From Symbiodinium microadriaticum (lineage: Eukaryota; Sar; Dinophyceae; Suessiales; Symbiodiniaceae), in assembly GCA_001939145.1 (NCBI GenBank), contig LSRX01000077.1, forward strand, positions 404,741 through 468,740: a DNA stretch of 64,000 bases, read 5' to 3'. Shown one piece after another: positions 32,825 to 43,713 of the stretch. A program made the translations under genes and the position numbers. Within the stretch, counting starts at the first letter, position 1, and every line of letters begins with the position of its first letter. The notes beneath the pieces are model-generated. The model made no database searches, was not told the origin of the DNA, and saw nothing but the letters and a program-made list of their open reading frames with translations.

Positions 32825-32910
32825 TTAAACCCTAAACCCCTAAACCCTTAAACCCCTAAAACCTAAACCCTTAAACCCTAAACCCCTGGACCCTAAACCC
32901 TAAACCCAAA
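32825..32910 (+). repeat. CCCTAAA-type array
   Basis: About ten units, CCCTAAA alternating with CCCCTAAA and CCCTTAAA, about 400 bases upstream of the intact gene at 33300. Confidence 0.85.
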
Positions 32911-33117
32911 GAGAAGCCTTTAGAGCCTCATAGAAACACCTGCTAAAGTTCGCGAAGTTCTGCACCAAAGCCTTTGAAACCTGACAATGCAGGGGCTTTG
33001 ATGATTAGAACAAGGCCTAATTAGGATCGAAACATGTATGTTGGCGCTTGTTTCAGGCCCCTATCCAAAAGACAATGGCAACTTGCTAAGCTAAGCTTTG
33101 GAACCTGATAGACTCTA

Positions 33118-33200
33118 CCCATAGGCCCCAAAGTAGTTCCTTTTTATGGTTTATATTTAGAATCCTATAAGGTAATCCCAAAAAGGAACTATGAGTAGGT
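33118..33200 (+). mobile_element. Foldback element family A, copy 2 (right arm damaged)
   Basis: The left arm and core are intact (CCCATAGGCCCCAAAGTAG; core TTTATATTTAGAATCC) and TA precedes the element at 33116-33117. The right arm is shortened or scrambled after GGAACTA. Same orientation as copies 1 and 5. It ends about 100 bases before the ATG of the next gene. Confidence 0.75.
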
Positions 33201-33299
33201 CCTAAACCAAGAGGCCAGCAGGCTCGAGTCTCTCATTTCTAGCAGGTTCTCCATACTTCCATTTGACACTCGCTGAAACAGCCGGTGAGAGGAAGGCCT

Positions 33300-34238
33300 A
33301 TGGCATGGCTTCGGACCGTTTGGTGTTTGGGCAGCCTTTGCTTGGCCTGGGCGCTCCGGGTCGATGATCGCCATCCACCTCCCTGCCGTGAAGAGTATAC
33401 ATGCGATGCGGGCAGGGTCAATGAGTCTGCACAGAGCCAAGAGCGCATTGCAGTGTACACATACAATATCGGTGGCTACGAGGAGATGCGTGGTGACCAC
33501 ATTCCATGTGTCCCGTCACACCTCGATGCTTTCCTGTTTGTAGATGAGGTTAGTCAGAAACGTTTTGGCATGACGGCTGTGAAGAAATGGCAAGAGATGG
33601 GATGGCGTGTCGTGAACTTCTCGCAGGTTGAAGGAACCAAGTATGTACCCAGTTCCAGATTGACGAGCAAATCACTGAAGTTCGAACCGCCTGGATGGTT
33701 GTTGAATGGTACTTGGCAATGGTTGGTTGAGTACGATGGCAACATCGTGGTAGACCTGCATAGACTTGCGCCATTTTTGCAAAGGCGGAGAGAGCAGGCC
33801 CTGGTTCTTCTAAACTGGGGCTACCACCAGGACTGCAGTGATGACAGCTTCAAATGCTTTATGACGGAAGTGACAAGCATGCTCACGGAGAGGGTTGAAT
33901 ATGTTGCTCGTTCCAAAGAGAATGTTCTAAAGTGGAAAGAGCTCCTAGACCAGATGCATCAGGGCCGGCTGACGCAGGGAGGCCGGAAATATATGCCATC
34001 GAACTACTATGAGACGAATGTGATGTTTCGCAACCTGAATCATGCTAAAGCTGACAAAGTCAGAGATGCTTTCAAGAAGACCTTCTTGAAGTGCCACGAG
34101 ATCCAGCGGGATCAGTTTGTGTTGCCGTTTTTTCTCTGGCAAGATGGGCTCGATGAGGACACGCAGGCCTCTCCCATCGAGACCCTGGTTGACGAGCTCG
34201 GATACTGCATGGTGGGCACGCGTGTGGGACGAAACTAG
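33300..34238 (+). CDS. Signal-peptide protein resembling TOD1/MUCI70 (DUF616) glycosyltransferase-like family
   Basis: I start at ATG 33300, which gives a clear signal peptide or anchor (MAWLRTVWCLGSLCLAWALR). An in-frame GTG lies 15 bases upstream. The product is 312 residues and intronless. Residues 49-61 (RIAVYTYNIGGYE) match the opening strand and turn of DUF616 proteins. Residues 141-156 (W-L-V-E-Y-D-G-N-I-V-V-D) sit where the family has its conserved Trp-Asp segment before the metal/substrate region. Residues 236-245 (YYETNVMFRN) and 265-281 (CHEIQRDQFVLPFF) fit the later conserved blocks. Plant members act in Golgi polysaccharide synthesis or as ER/Golgi ceramidase-like proteins. I infer an ER/Golgi or secreted enzyme here. 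The frame is undamaged although it lies between decayed repeats, with family A foldback elements on both sides. Confidence 0.75.
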   Translation: MAWLRTVWCLGSLCLAWALRVDDRHPPPCREEYTCDAGRVNESAQSQERIAVYTYNIGGYEEMRGDHIPCVPSHLDAFLFVDEVSQKRFGMTAVKKWQEMGWRVVNFSQVEGTKYVPSSRLTSKSLKFEPPGWLLNGTWQWLVEYDGNIVVDLHRLAPFLQRRREQALVLLNWGYHQDCSDDSFKCFMTEVTSMLTERVEYVARSKENVLKWKELLDQMHQGRLTQGGRKYMPSNYYETNVMFRNLNHAKADKVRDAFKKTFLKCHEIQRDQFVLPFFLWQDGLDEDTQASPIETLVDELGYCMVGTRVGRN

Positions 34239-34547
34239 GCTGACCAGCGAACGCCACACAAGAGTCGCAAAATGCGCTCGGCACCTGTGGTGGGCTCATC
34301 CCTCTTCAAGAAACGGAGCTAGAGTGCAGTCTTTGTGTGGGTTTGTGTTCCCTAAATCCGATCACCCTAAGCCCTAATTAGGCCTTGGGGGTTTGTCTTG
34401 AGCTGGGGGCTTCGGAGTCGTGACGACCGGGCTGGCAAGCTCTGCAGTGCGATCGCAAGTAGAGGCTGTGAGCTGCGCTTGAAGTGCGGAAGTTCGGTTG
34501 GGGACCTGATCGACTGCTTTACATAAAACCATGAACATCCTAAACTC
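34239..34547. other. 3' flank of the DUF616-like gene
   Basis: No further gene seen. CCCTAA words at about 34364-34375 mark the return of the repeat landscape. No polyadenylation signal can be assigned; dinoflagellates often lack AATAAA. Confidence 0.4.
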
Positions 34548-34549
34548 TA

Positions 34550-34640
34550 CCCATAGGCCCCGAAGTAGTTCCTGTTGGGGGTGTACCTTATAGGATTCTA
34601 AATATAAACCATAAAAAGGAACTACTTAGGGGCCTATGGG
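34550..34640 (-). mobile_element. Foldback element family A, copy 3
   Basis: Arms CCCATAGGCCCC and GGGGCCTATGGG around a core that is the reverse complement of copies 1, 2 and 5 (ATTCTAAATATAAACC). TA precedes it at 34548-34549; CA follows. About 300 bases 3' of the DUF616-like gene. Confidence 0.8.
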
Positions 34641-37600
34641 CAAATCCTGAAGAACCCCAACATGGGGTGATGATGCTTCCATCGCGGGTCCCCAGCCTGA
34701 GCCTTCGCAGTCCCGGGTTCAGGTTGGTTGAGTGAGGCAATATATAGGGGGGCACCTAAGTATTTGGGGATTCCTTATTATGGGTATCATGCTGAAGTAT
34801 ATTCTAATTATCTCAAACCCTATTCTAATTATTAAGGGATTTATTATTATAACTATCACATATATATATATATAGTATTCCAAACCCTATTCTAGTTATT
34901 AAGGCTTGCTGGTGTGTCTTGGCTTCTTCAGTCCGCTCAAGGTGCGCTGCGCAGTTCCAGTGTGCTTAGGGGTTCCACTTAGGGTTTAGGGTTTAGGGTT
35001 ACTTTGTGGCCAGTGCTTGCCCAACCAACCCGGTTTCAGCAAACTGGCGTTGAGAACTATGCAGTTGCCAGGAGAACCGATCAAAACGCCTCAGCCCTAT
35101 AATCCCCCCGCAAAGAACTCTGAACCCTAACGCAGAATCCCTCAAGCATGACCGATTGCGTAAATCTGAAACCCTAAACCCTAACAACCTAAAACCCTAG
35201 AACCCTAAAGCCCTAAACCCTAAACCAAAGAAGCTCAAAGAGTCCAAAGCCCAAAGCGGCACCCGAGCAGAGGTCCTCGGTCTGCACTTCGGCAGAGACG
35301 CGAGGGTACCCGGAGGCGTCGAACTTGTGCCCTTTTTCTTTTTGGGGCTTAGGGGTTTTGGGTTGAGGGTTTCGGGTGTAGGCTTTAGGGTTTAGGTGTT
35401 CCCTTATTAAAGCCAGATACTAGGGACCTGGGTACCCTTATTATTCAGGGGCTGCTGGGGAACTTAAATCTCTGAAGTCAGGGATGTTCGCAGGGCTTCA
35501 AGGGCTTTAGGGCTTGGGCTGTAGGGCTTCAGGAACTTAGCGTTTGCAGTTCGGGGTTTTGGGTTTGGGATTTTTTGGGGTTTCAAGGGTTTCAGGTTCT
35601 ATTGGCTACAGGTTGCATGCGCTACCGCCAAACCCTCAAGCCCTAAATCAAAGAGCCCACACTCAAAACCTCAAAACCCTAGAACCTTAAACCGTAAGTC
35701 CTTCAGCCTTTCCGTACACCCGAAAATGCTAAACCCGAACACTAAAAGTCCGAAGCCCCAAACCCTAAGCCTTTTCCCTAAGCCCTCAGCCCCCATAGGC
35801 CATCCGGAGCCTGGCGGAGATGCCACTCATCGCGACACGCGCCTCGGCCATCAGGAGCCCAGGGTTTCGAGTTTTTGGTTTAGGTTTTAAGGTTTAGGGT
35901 TTACGGTTTAGGAAATTTCTGTAATGCTACTTTAAGGTCTGCTCCAGGGTTCGTGGGTTTTGGGTTTTGTAGTTTTAAGGGGGTTTAGGGGCCGGCATGT
36001 TCGAGCCTATGGGCTTTTTGAAGGTTTGTTGTTGGAGTCTCTTGGGTTTTGTTTGCAGGGGATAATTAGCAAGGTTATTCCCTAGGCTCCTTCCTAGTTA
36101 ACAAAATGGCTTACTCTAACCTCTAAGGCACAAACCCATACCAAGGAAACCTAAACCTATCTAAGTTTTTAGCCCCCTAGAGTGGGCCTAGCAGCCCCGT
36201 GGTAGGGGGCTCCGAGCAAGAAACCTGCAGACGTCCGAGGTGGCACTTCCAGGATAAGGCCGCGAATGTTGATCCGGGCCTGGGGCTGCAAACCCTATAA
36301 ACAACCATAAACCCTAAACCCTAAACCCAAACCCTAAACCCTACACCCAAACTGTAAACCCTAAACCCTAAACCCTAGTCATATCATGCAAGGTGCCGAG
36401 CTGTTCTCAGGTTCTTGGATTTGGGGTTGCAGGTTGCAGGGTTGAGCATTTATGGTTTCGGGCTAGGGGGTTCAGGGTTTCGGGGCGCCACAGGTGTCAG
36501 AGTTTGGGGGTATAGGCTCAGCCAAGGCTTCGCTGACATTCAGTATCCATCTGAGCTACCTGTTTTCAGTTACAGGGCTGTGTTGAGTTTCGCGATAAGG
36601 AAGGTGAAAGCGCGGGGAGGACACTGAACCTCAGCCCTTGAAAGGACACGGTCAGGCAGATGGGCTGGATTGGGATGCTTTGCCATGTTCGTGTTTTGAG
36701 AGTTGTGGTCGGGCGGCCAGCACATGTTTTAACATTTCCCAAGACCATGAGCTTGCACCCTAAACCCTTAACCGTAAACCGTAGCAAAGTCTATCTGTCA
36801 CCGAGCTAGTATTTTGGGCTGGGTCAGACGAAGGGCTGCCTGGCATGGGTGAGCTTGCAAGCAAGTTGTTCGTTCAATGATGTGTTCTCGAATATAATAT
36901 CAGCTTTAAGCATGCTTATTGTTGTTCCAATTACGATGACGGTTTCTGTTCATGGTTACTGTGATGGTGCAACGAGTATTTTGTGGTCGCGACAACTGCG
37001 TTGGAAGATACGTTCGTGTTGGATCTGACCACCAGTATTTACGTGTTCACCCACACATGTTTTGTGACACTAACCTTCACCACACCCTACGGAGAGCCTA
37101 AGATGAGTATCAAATACTACTTACTACTTCTCGTGAGTGTTTCCGGACATCAATCCCATTCCACTCGTATCTCCGCGCCTGGAGCCTCAACCCTAAACCC
37201 CCAACCCTAGAGCCCATACCTGAACAGCCTGAAACCCCCCAAACCCACTATGCAAACAGCGAGGTCTTTGGCGGTTTGGTTTAGGTAAGTCAAAACCCTC
37301 AATCCGAAACGTCCGAAGCCTCAATCCTGCACGCTGCCAACCTTTGTCTTCAATGCTCAAGCGACTCGTGCATGAGCGTGCCCGGACAGGCCTGACATTC
37401 TAAGACTACGCGCACGTTAACTTAACTGCGACCCACAACATTGAGAGCAATCCTTGATCCCATCTACTTTTGACACAGATGGGGGAATTAATATTGGTAA
37501 TATGTATATATTCCTCGTGGCATTCACTTATAGGGTAACATATCCCCGAAACCCAGAAATATTTAGTTACACTACACGAGCCCCACAAAGGGATTCAGTA

Positions 37601-37690
37601 CAACCTCGAATTGGCATGCTGGCAGATGGGCGCTCCAAGCCGCAAGGCGTGCTGGTAATGGGTGTTTGGGGTACAGGGTTTTAGGGTTTA
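34641..37690. other. Gene desert rich in telomere-like words
   Basis: AT-rich patches at 34790-34905, including a TA run at 34861-34875. Telomere-type arrays at 34976-35001 (TTTAGGG), 35168-35226 (CCCTAAA), 35870-35915 (TTTAGGG) and 36293-36378 (CCCTAAA). No convincing coding frame. Confidence 0.55.
36293..36378 (+). repeat. CCCTAAA-type array
   Basis: About eleven units with little decay (AACCCTAAACCC words), one of the cleanest interstitial telomere-type blocks here. Confidence 0.85.
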
Positions 37691-37779
37691 CCCATAGGCC
37701 CTAAGTAGTTCCTTATTGGGATTACTTTTTAGGATTCTAAATATAAACCATAAAAAGGAACTACTTAGGGGCCTATGGG
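37691..37779 (-). mobile_element. Foldback element family A, copy 4 (TA on both sides)
   Basis: 89 bases, arms CCCATAGGCCCTAAGTAG and complement, flanked by TA at 37689-37690 and 37780-37781. It is inserted within TTTAGGG-type sequence: the words before and after it (GGGTTTA, TAGGGTT) would join into one telomere-like unit if the element and one TA were removed. Confidence 0.85.
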
Positions 37780-40700
37780 TAGGGTTCAGGGTTTCCAATG
37801 CGTTCCCTAACTCGGAAAGCTGCCACAAACGGAGCCGTGTTTTCGTGAGTCCTGAACCGGGCTTCAAGCCTGGATAGGGGTGGGCGCATCTAGTGACAAA
37901 TAGTAGCCAGTATTATATATACTTGATTACACAATAGTGATTTATATGCATTATTTCGAGCTTTTCAGGTTTAAAATTGGATTCGTTAGTTCGTGGGTTT
38001 GGGGGCCCTTAGCCTCGCATCGACTTCTCGCATTTGAGCACTGACGGCAGGCGTATTCTTGGTGAGCATGTCATGTGACGGATTGCTCAGCACCGGCTCC
38101 TCTGGCAAGGAGTCAGTGGAAGCCTGTTTGGCAGGATGTAGAGTTAGAGTCACGCATGCATTTGGGAAATGACTGGCCTCATGTCGCAAAAAGAACCGTT
38201 GCCAGGACGAACAGGAAGATCGGGCGTGATTGCTGCTAGTACAAGCATAGGTTGCGGCCAAAAAACAGGGTACAGAGTCTGGTGGTTCAGTGGCTTGTGG
38301 AGTATGTGACCCATATATAGCCTATATTGAAGATTGGGTCTCTGAACCCAAAGAAACATGAATCCCAGAAGTTCTACATACGGCATGAAGTCTAAGAAAA
38401 GCAACAAAACATACATTATCAATCAGTCTATATATATATATATACACACATACATATACATCATCGATAGAGAAAGAGACAGAGCTAGCTAAAGCGAGAG
38501 GTAGGTAGGTAGGAATGGCTCGAAGCCACAGCGCAGACCCGTGCTGGCTTTGGTTTTTTTCATAGATCATAGACGCGTGAGGGGGGGTGGGGGTCACAAT
38601 GCATGGAGGAGGGAAAGCAGCACCCTACATCAAACGTTAAGGCGTGTAGGGCTGAGCTAGAATCGTTTATGTAGAGGAAACGAGGCACCCTGGTGACTCA
38701 CTCAACGACAGGCTTTGCACGCTTCGTTCCGGGCAGCTGTCGCAGTTGCATTTGCCCTGGTTGTGCCGTGGCCGCTTCGAATCTTCGGGTCTTACATAAC
38801 TACAAGTAGCAATATTAGTTTGGGCTCTTTGGTATAGTAGCATACCGCCGAGCCCTGTTCGACATTATGAAAGGCCCGGTTGCTAGGGCATCGGTTTCAG
38901 GGCTCGAGCTGTCCAGCCGTGCACTTCCACCACGTGTAATGTAGGGGCCCGTAAGGGGGCTTTGGCCAGTTTTGCCGCAGAACTGACAAGGGCAGGGTCT
39001 TTGGTGACAGGGTCCATGAGCATCGAGCTTCGCGGCCTGCATTCTACCTGCATCGGCGTGCCTTTCCACTTATGTTTCAGGTTGTATATCTGTGTAACTG
39101 GGGATTTTCTTGTCAGACTAGAGGCCGAGGCATGCAGCTTTCTGTGCAAGTCCGCATCAAAGCCGAAACTCTCAGTGCGCGCGTCGCGCACTTTGGGCTT
39201 GCTGACTGAACTCCTGCCATGCCCCCAGGTGTGGCAGAATGCTGCCACAGCACTGGTTCCCGGCGCCAAAGATGCGCGAGAGCTGGGTGTTGAAGTGCAG
39301 CATCCGTGCTTGGATGAGATTTCTGAGATCCATAAAGTTTGATTAGGATGGTGGACCTTGAGATGTCTTCTTAAAGGCTTAGGTTTAGAGTTTAGCTTCT
39401 GGGTGTGGAGAGCTTGGGGCTTAGGATGTCGGTGTGCAGGAGAGCCTTTGTAAAAGTGGTGTTGCGTCCCAATCAGCGCCAGCTCAAGTTTCGGTTTCAC
39501 TTGCGGTCGAGCCTCCTCTTTCATCAAAGGGCTTTGTATGCGGGTTCAAGGCTTAGCAGGTTTGATGTTTTAGGATTTCTGGGGGTTGGGGTATAAGAAT
39601 TGGGAATGAAAGATGGGACCCGACCACTGTTCTGACAATCTGTGCCCATACGGCAAGGCCATGTATCCCGATCCAAGGTATGCCGACGCTGTCGCTGAGC
39701 TGGGCAAGCGGCTGGCAAACCGCTCTTTTAGTCATCGCCCTTTGGCCGCAAATCGGTTCAGGGCACTTTAGCATGTAACCCGTCGCCTATGATTTCCAAT
39801 GGAGCCACCGGGACGAAGCTTTGATCCTGAACTCTGCCGGAGAATCTAAAACACAAAATCCGTTTTCTCCACCGACAACCTAGCCACCTTTGCCTCAAGG
39901 CACCTTTGCCTCAATCCTTAAGTCTTAAACTAGGCCAGACTCCTTGTGAATCTCTACATGAGAATATGACAGGCTCCGGTCTAGCAGGTTTTCCAGGGGG
40001 TTTCGGGTTTGGTCAACACTTGTTTTCCGGAGCTTCACTACCGAGGCTTTCGCCATCCACTGATGCTGCTTCGTGAGAGCCTCAAGGGGGATACTGCTCC
40101 CATGACATAGAGCTTGAGTAGTATTCCTAAAGCCTGAACCCTAAAATCTGAGTTGACGGAACAAGGAGGAGCAAGCACAAAGTTTCCGTGACCGAGCACC
40201 GAGATGGTTTTTTTTTGCGACGACTACTTGGGTTCTTCATTCGTGGTCCTTGTCCCTGTGAGTAGCGCCCTACCTATATTCAGGGCCTGGGTTACCGGTT
40301 GCATTAAAAGGAATTTCCATACTCGGGACTTGTGAACCTTTGGGGCTGCGTTCAGCCTACGGAAATCTTAAAGTTCGCACATCAGCCACCCCTAGAAAAC
40401 AACATGTTTTTTCGGTGCATGCAAGATATGCAACCGCCTCATAGTAAGGAGCCCAAAGCGGTATGTTAGGGTTCAGGTAATCCCGAAGTGAGAAGCAGTG
40501 AACTACTCAGTGAACTTGCGCCAGGTTTCCTCACGTGTACAACGACCCTGGAGGAAGCTGAGGCCATGCTCGTCGCTTGCGAGGCATCTGCAGGGTGAAA
40601 CCTGGTTGTTCTGGCAAGATTTACAGGTCTGTTTGGAGGTTTTGCCTTTCGGGATGTGCGGTCAACATGAAAGGTTGAGAGATGTTGAGAGTGTGCCTTC

Positions 40701-42175
40701 CGGTCTCGGGTAGGATGTCGTGGGATCGCGCCTTCAGGGTTGAGGGCTTGATGGGTTTCGAGCTTTTGCTTTAGGACTCTTAGCTCTCAGATGATTGAGA
40801 AGGGTTGTTCATGATTCTTGTTGGTTGGGAGGCGTTTGAGACTTCCCCCACAGTGACACACAAAAAACACAGCTTAATGCACTGAGCTACTACTTAGAGG
40901 ATCAATGAGCTTAGTAAGTACTGCTATAAGTAAGGTAACTATAAGTTACATCTACCTCTGACCCATGATTTAGGTACTTTCTAACTCTGCTTACTACGTC
41001 TCCTGAGCCTCTTTGTACAGTAGAGTGAAGGCTTCAGGGCTCTTGGACTGGACTTGGGGTTTATGAATTGGCACTGTGGGCAACGGCATTCCGAAGAAGG
41101 CATACTCCGTGCAACATTGGATGTTGTGTTGGGGTGTCGCCGCAAGCCTAAGTTTATGCTTCTTCGGGGCTTGCAGCCTGGTAGCGTCGTACTTGTAGCT
41201 GAGGGCTTCAGCAAGCAGTCGTCCTTCTACGGCCATGTGGAACTGCCTGTCATGAGCCCACATGAATCAAACAGAACTATGATGTCTCTGCCTTTTTCTG
41301 AGGTTCGTAGCCTCCAGGGCTCGTGTACGCAGTTCGGGAGAAGGGGTCAGGTCCAGGTTCCCTTGGGAAATAAGGCCGTCGTCATTCAGAGCCTGAGTTC
41401 TCAACCTGGCGGTTTAGGCCCTTAGGCTGCCTGAAGCGATCCGAAGCAGGATTTGCGATACTCTGATGTGAACATTGCAAACTGTCTGGCCAGTCCCGGA
41501 TGCACGGCCTTAGGGCGAATAGGCTCACCTTAGGGTTTAAGTCTCAGTGAACCTTCAACCTATCAAGCTCGCCGGTGCAATGGCGAGCTTCTGAGAAGTG
41601 GAGGTTGAAAACGCCTGAAGGGTGACAGGGGGTTCCTTTCCTACAGCAGATACCTCGGTACTCTAGACAGCGGCCGTCACAGTTCCCACGGTCACGGTTC
41701 TTGCTGCTTAGGGTTATCGGGGATATTAGGGTTCAGGGTTCGGTGTAGGGGTCTTATTAGTGCATGGAGTGTACTAAGTTACTAATCTAAGTCGTCATAT
41801 ACCGTTTGTCTTGGGTGCATGGCTGGTTTGCTACGTCTCCCTGACCGGGCAGGAGTGGCGACAAAAAGTTAAGATTGAGTCCATCATGCAGGACCTTCGT
41901 TTCTGGAGGGTTTTCAGAAAACTAGGTGTACCGTCTTGAGGATTCTTATCCTGCTGCTTAATATCTATTTTTCGGGGTCCCCCTATGTTCTGAAACCCGT
42001 TTAGTGGGTCGAGGTCCTCCCACCCTAAGGCGGGCTTTCGGATTTGGATACTCGAATTCCAATATGGGTAGGTCTTGAAAGCAGGGTCCCTTTAAGGGTC
42101 CTTTTTTGTAAGGGTCCCCTACTATCTTTAGGACCCAAGAGGGAAACCTATAATCTATAGAACTACCCATGTGGC
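37780..42175. other. Mostly non-coding; a few exon-like patches
   Basis: Includes a TA/CATA microsatellite at 38425-38462, a G run at 38580 and scattered telomere-like words. Between 38883 and 39340 both strands stay open for over 100 codons. On the minus strand the stretch F-G-F-D-A-D-L-H-R-K-L-H looks protein-like, but no model can be fixed. Otherwise nothing is recognised. Confidence 0.4.
40994..41263 (-). CDS. Possible small gene or terminal exon, function unknown
   Basis: A 89-codon frame with a true ATG (41261-41263) and TAG at its left end. The composition is balanced (LLAEALSYKYDATRLQAPKK) and free of the Pro/Arg/Ser bias of spurious frames. The plus strand is also open for 123 codons across the same bases (41054-41425), so the coding strand is uncertain. 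No domain recognised. Confidence 0.28.
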   Translation of the reverse strand: MWAHDRQFHMAVEGRLLAEALSYKYDATRLQAPKKHKLRLAATPQHNIQCCTEYAFFGMPLPTVPIHKPQVQSKSPEAFTLLYKEAQET

Positions 42176-42177
42176 TA

Positions 42178-42267
42178 CCCATGGGCTCCGAAGTAGTTCC
42201 TTTTTGTGGGTTGTATTTAGAATCCTATAAGGTTATCCCAAAAAGGAGCTACTAAGGAGCCTGTGGC
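42178..42267 (+). mobile_element. Foldback element family A, copy 5
   Basis: TA-flanked (42176-42177 and 42268-42269). The arms have diverged (CCCATGGGCTCC / GGAGCCTGTGGC) and the core GTATTTAGAATCC is in the orientation of copies 1 and 2. First of a cluster of six foldback elements within 1.6 kb. Confidence 0.8.
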
Positions 42268-42346
42268 TAGGCGGAGAGAAGCGCCCAGATCTTCAAAGAG
42301 AAGCGGAGCTCGGTAGGGAAATCCCCCTAGCGGTCAGTTTCTGGTA

Positions 42347-42463
42347 CCCAGAGAACCCAATACCCCCTTAGCTAAGGATATGCACCTTAAATCATAATAA
42401 TAATATTGAGGCCTCTATACTTTAGGGCACATTCCTTAATGACGGTGTACTGGGTTCTCTGGG
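42347..42463 (+). mobile_element. Foldback element family B, copy 1 (117 bp, TA-flanked)
   Basis: Arms begin CCCAGAGAACCCAATACC and end with GGGTTCTCTGGG. TA lies on both sides (42345-42346 and 42464-42465). The arms are about 40 bases with some mismatches, and the core is AT-rich with ATAATAATAAT. Two relatives at 57796 and 61900. Confidence 0.8.
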
Positions 42464-42532
42464 TAGCTTGGAGGGTCCCTTTCACTTCCCAAGCTTCGCC
42501 AAGCTGACCAAGCCCCCGAAACCTAAGACCTA

Positions 42533-42638
42533 CTGTTGATGGTATAAATCCTGCACTACCCATAGTGAGGATTATATCATAATTCCCTGAGTTTAGGGTC
42601 CTTATATAAAGGTAATGCAGGGCTTATATCATCAACCG
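42533..42638 (+). mobile_element. Foldback element family C, copy 1 (TA-flanked)
   Basis: Left arm CTGTTGATGGTATAAATCC, right arm ending TTATATCATCAACCG; TA at 42531-42532 and 42639-42640. It is distinct in sequence from families A and B but built the same way. Confidence 0.75.
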
Positions 42639-42813
42639 TATAAACTCTTAACCCGCCACGCCCCAAACCCTAAACTGCTCAACAACCCCACGCCCCAAAG
42701 AGCTCCCAGAAGGTGGTAGTGGAGACCCTGCGAAAGGAAGGTGAAACGAAATCAGACAGTAGGGGGCCTCATCAGGGCCACCGCCAAAGACACGCACTGA
42801 CTTAAAGATATTA

Positions 42814-42890
42814 CGGTTGATGGTATAAATCGTGCATTACCCAGAATAAGGAGTACACCATAATTCCCATAGTTTAGGGTCCTGAAGGTA
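42814..42890 (+). mobile_element. Foldback element family C, copy 2 (right end missing)
   Basis: Starts CGGTTGATGGTATAAATC after TA (42812-42813) and follows copy 1 through its ATAATTCCC...GTTTAGGGTCC core. The matching right arm is absent, so the copy is truncated or diverged. Confidence 0.6.
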
Positions 42891-43137
42891 CAGCAGTATT
42901 CTACCCTTCTTATGTCAGAATCTAATCCCCAAAAAACTTATGTTGGCCCCCAAATTGCCTAAGTAGGGATTCCTTTAAGGCCGAAGTAGTCTAAAATATT
43001 TGGGGCACGTCGACCTTCAGGGAAGCTACCATACAAAAGCCTCCGAAAGCACGGCGCAGTCACCAGCCGTCCGACATTTGCAGGAGTGGGGAGAGTCTTG
43101 CCGAAGACTCAGACTTCTTCGACAGGGTATACTTATA

Positions 43138-43167
43138 CTACAACTCCTCCTCCTCCTCCTCCTCCTC

Positions 43168-43206
<39 letters not shown>

Positions 43207-43256
43207 TTGCTATTACTATTGCTATTACTATTACTACTATTCTTCTTCTTCTACTA
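43138..43256 (+). repeat. CTC/CTA/CTT trinucleotide repeat
   Basis: CTC units, then about 14 CTA units, then ATTG/CTATTA and CTT variants. It produces Leu-rich spurious frames. Confidence 0.9.
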
Positions 43257-43313
43257 CTGTTGATGATCTAAATTTCCTTATTATGGGTAATGCAGGATTT
43301 ATATCATCAACCG
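43257..43313 (+). mobile_element. Foldback element family C, copy 3 (short form)
   Basis: 57 bases, left arm CTGTTGATGATCTAAAT, right arm ATTTATATCATCAACCG, with TA outside each end (43255-43256 and 43314-43315). It sits inside the ACT/ATT repeat, with similar repeat units continuing on its right side. Confidence 0.7.
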
Positions 43314-43622
43314 TATTACTATTATTATTCCTACCATTATTATACTACTATTACTGTTACTGTGACTACAATGCGCTCGTCGCAACGTTCAGTGTTGAGG
43401 GTTTTTTCGAAGTTTTTGTGTCGCACACAACCCCCACTCCTCAACACTCAGGAACCCTACACCTTACAGCCTTAACTGGAGAAGAAGAAAGACATCCTGA
43501 GACCCTGCATATGCCAGAGCCCCTTTTGTAATTGTTTGGAGCTTCCCCGTGCCTCTACGGCTTAGCTCCCCAGCCCAGGGGCGCAGAGTGAATAGGCTGA
43601 GAGAGGTTTTGTGTGGCACCTA

Positions 43623-43713
43623 CCCATAGGCTCCTTAGTAGCTCCTTTTTTGGGATTACCTTATAGGATTCTAAATACAACCCACAAAAAGGAACTACTT
43701 AGGAGCCTATGGG
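43623..43713 (-). mobile_element. Foldback element family A, copy 6 (TA on both sides)
   Basis: Arms CCCATAGGCTCCTTAGTAG and complement; core GATTCTAAATACAACCC in the orientation of copies 3 and 4; TA at 43621-43622 and 43714-43715. Confidence 0.85.

Noticed and set aside
43000..43531. Leu- and Thr-rich frames
   Set aside because: Encoded by the CTC/CTA trinucleotide repeat.
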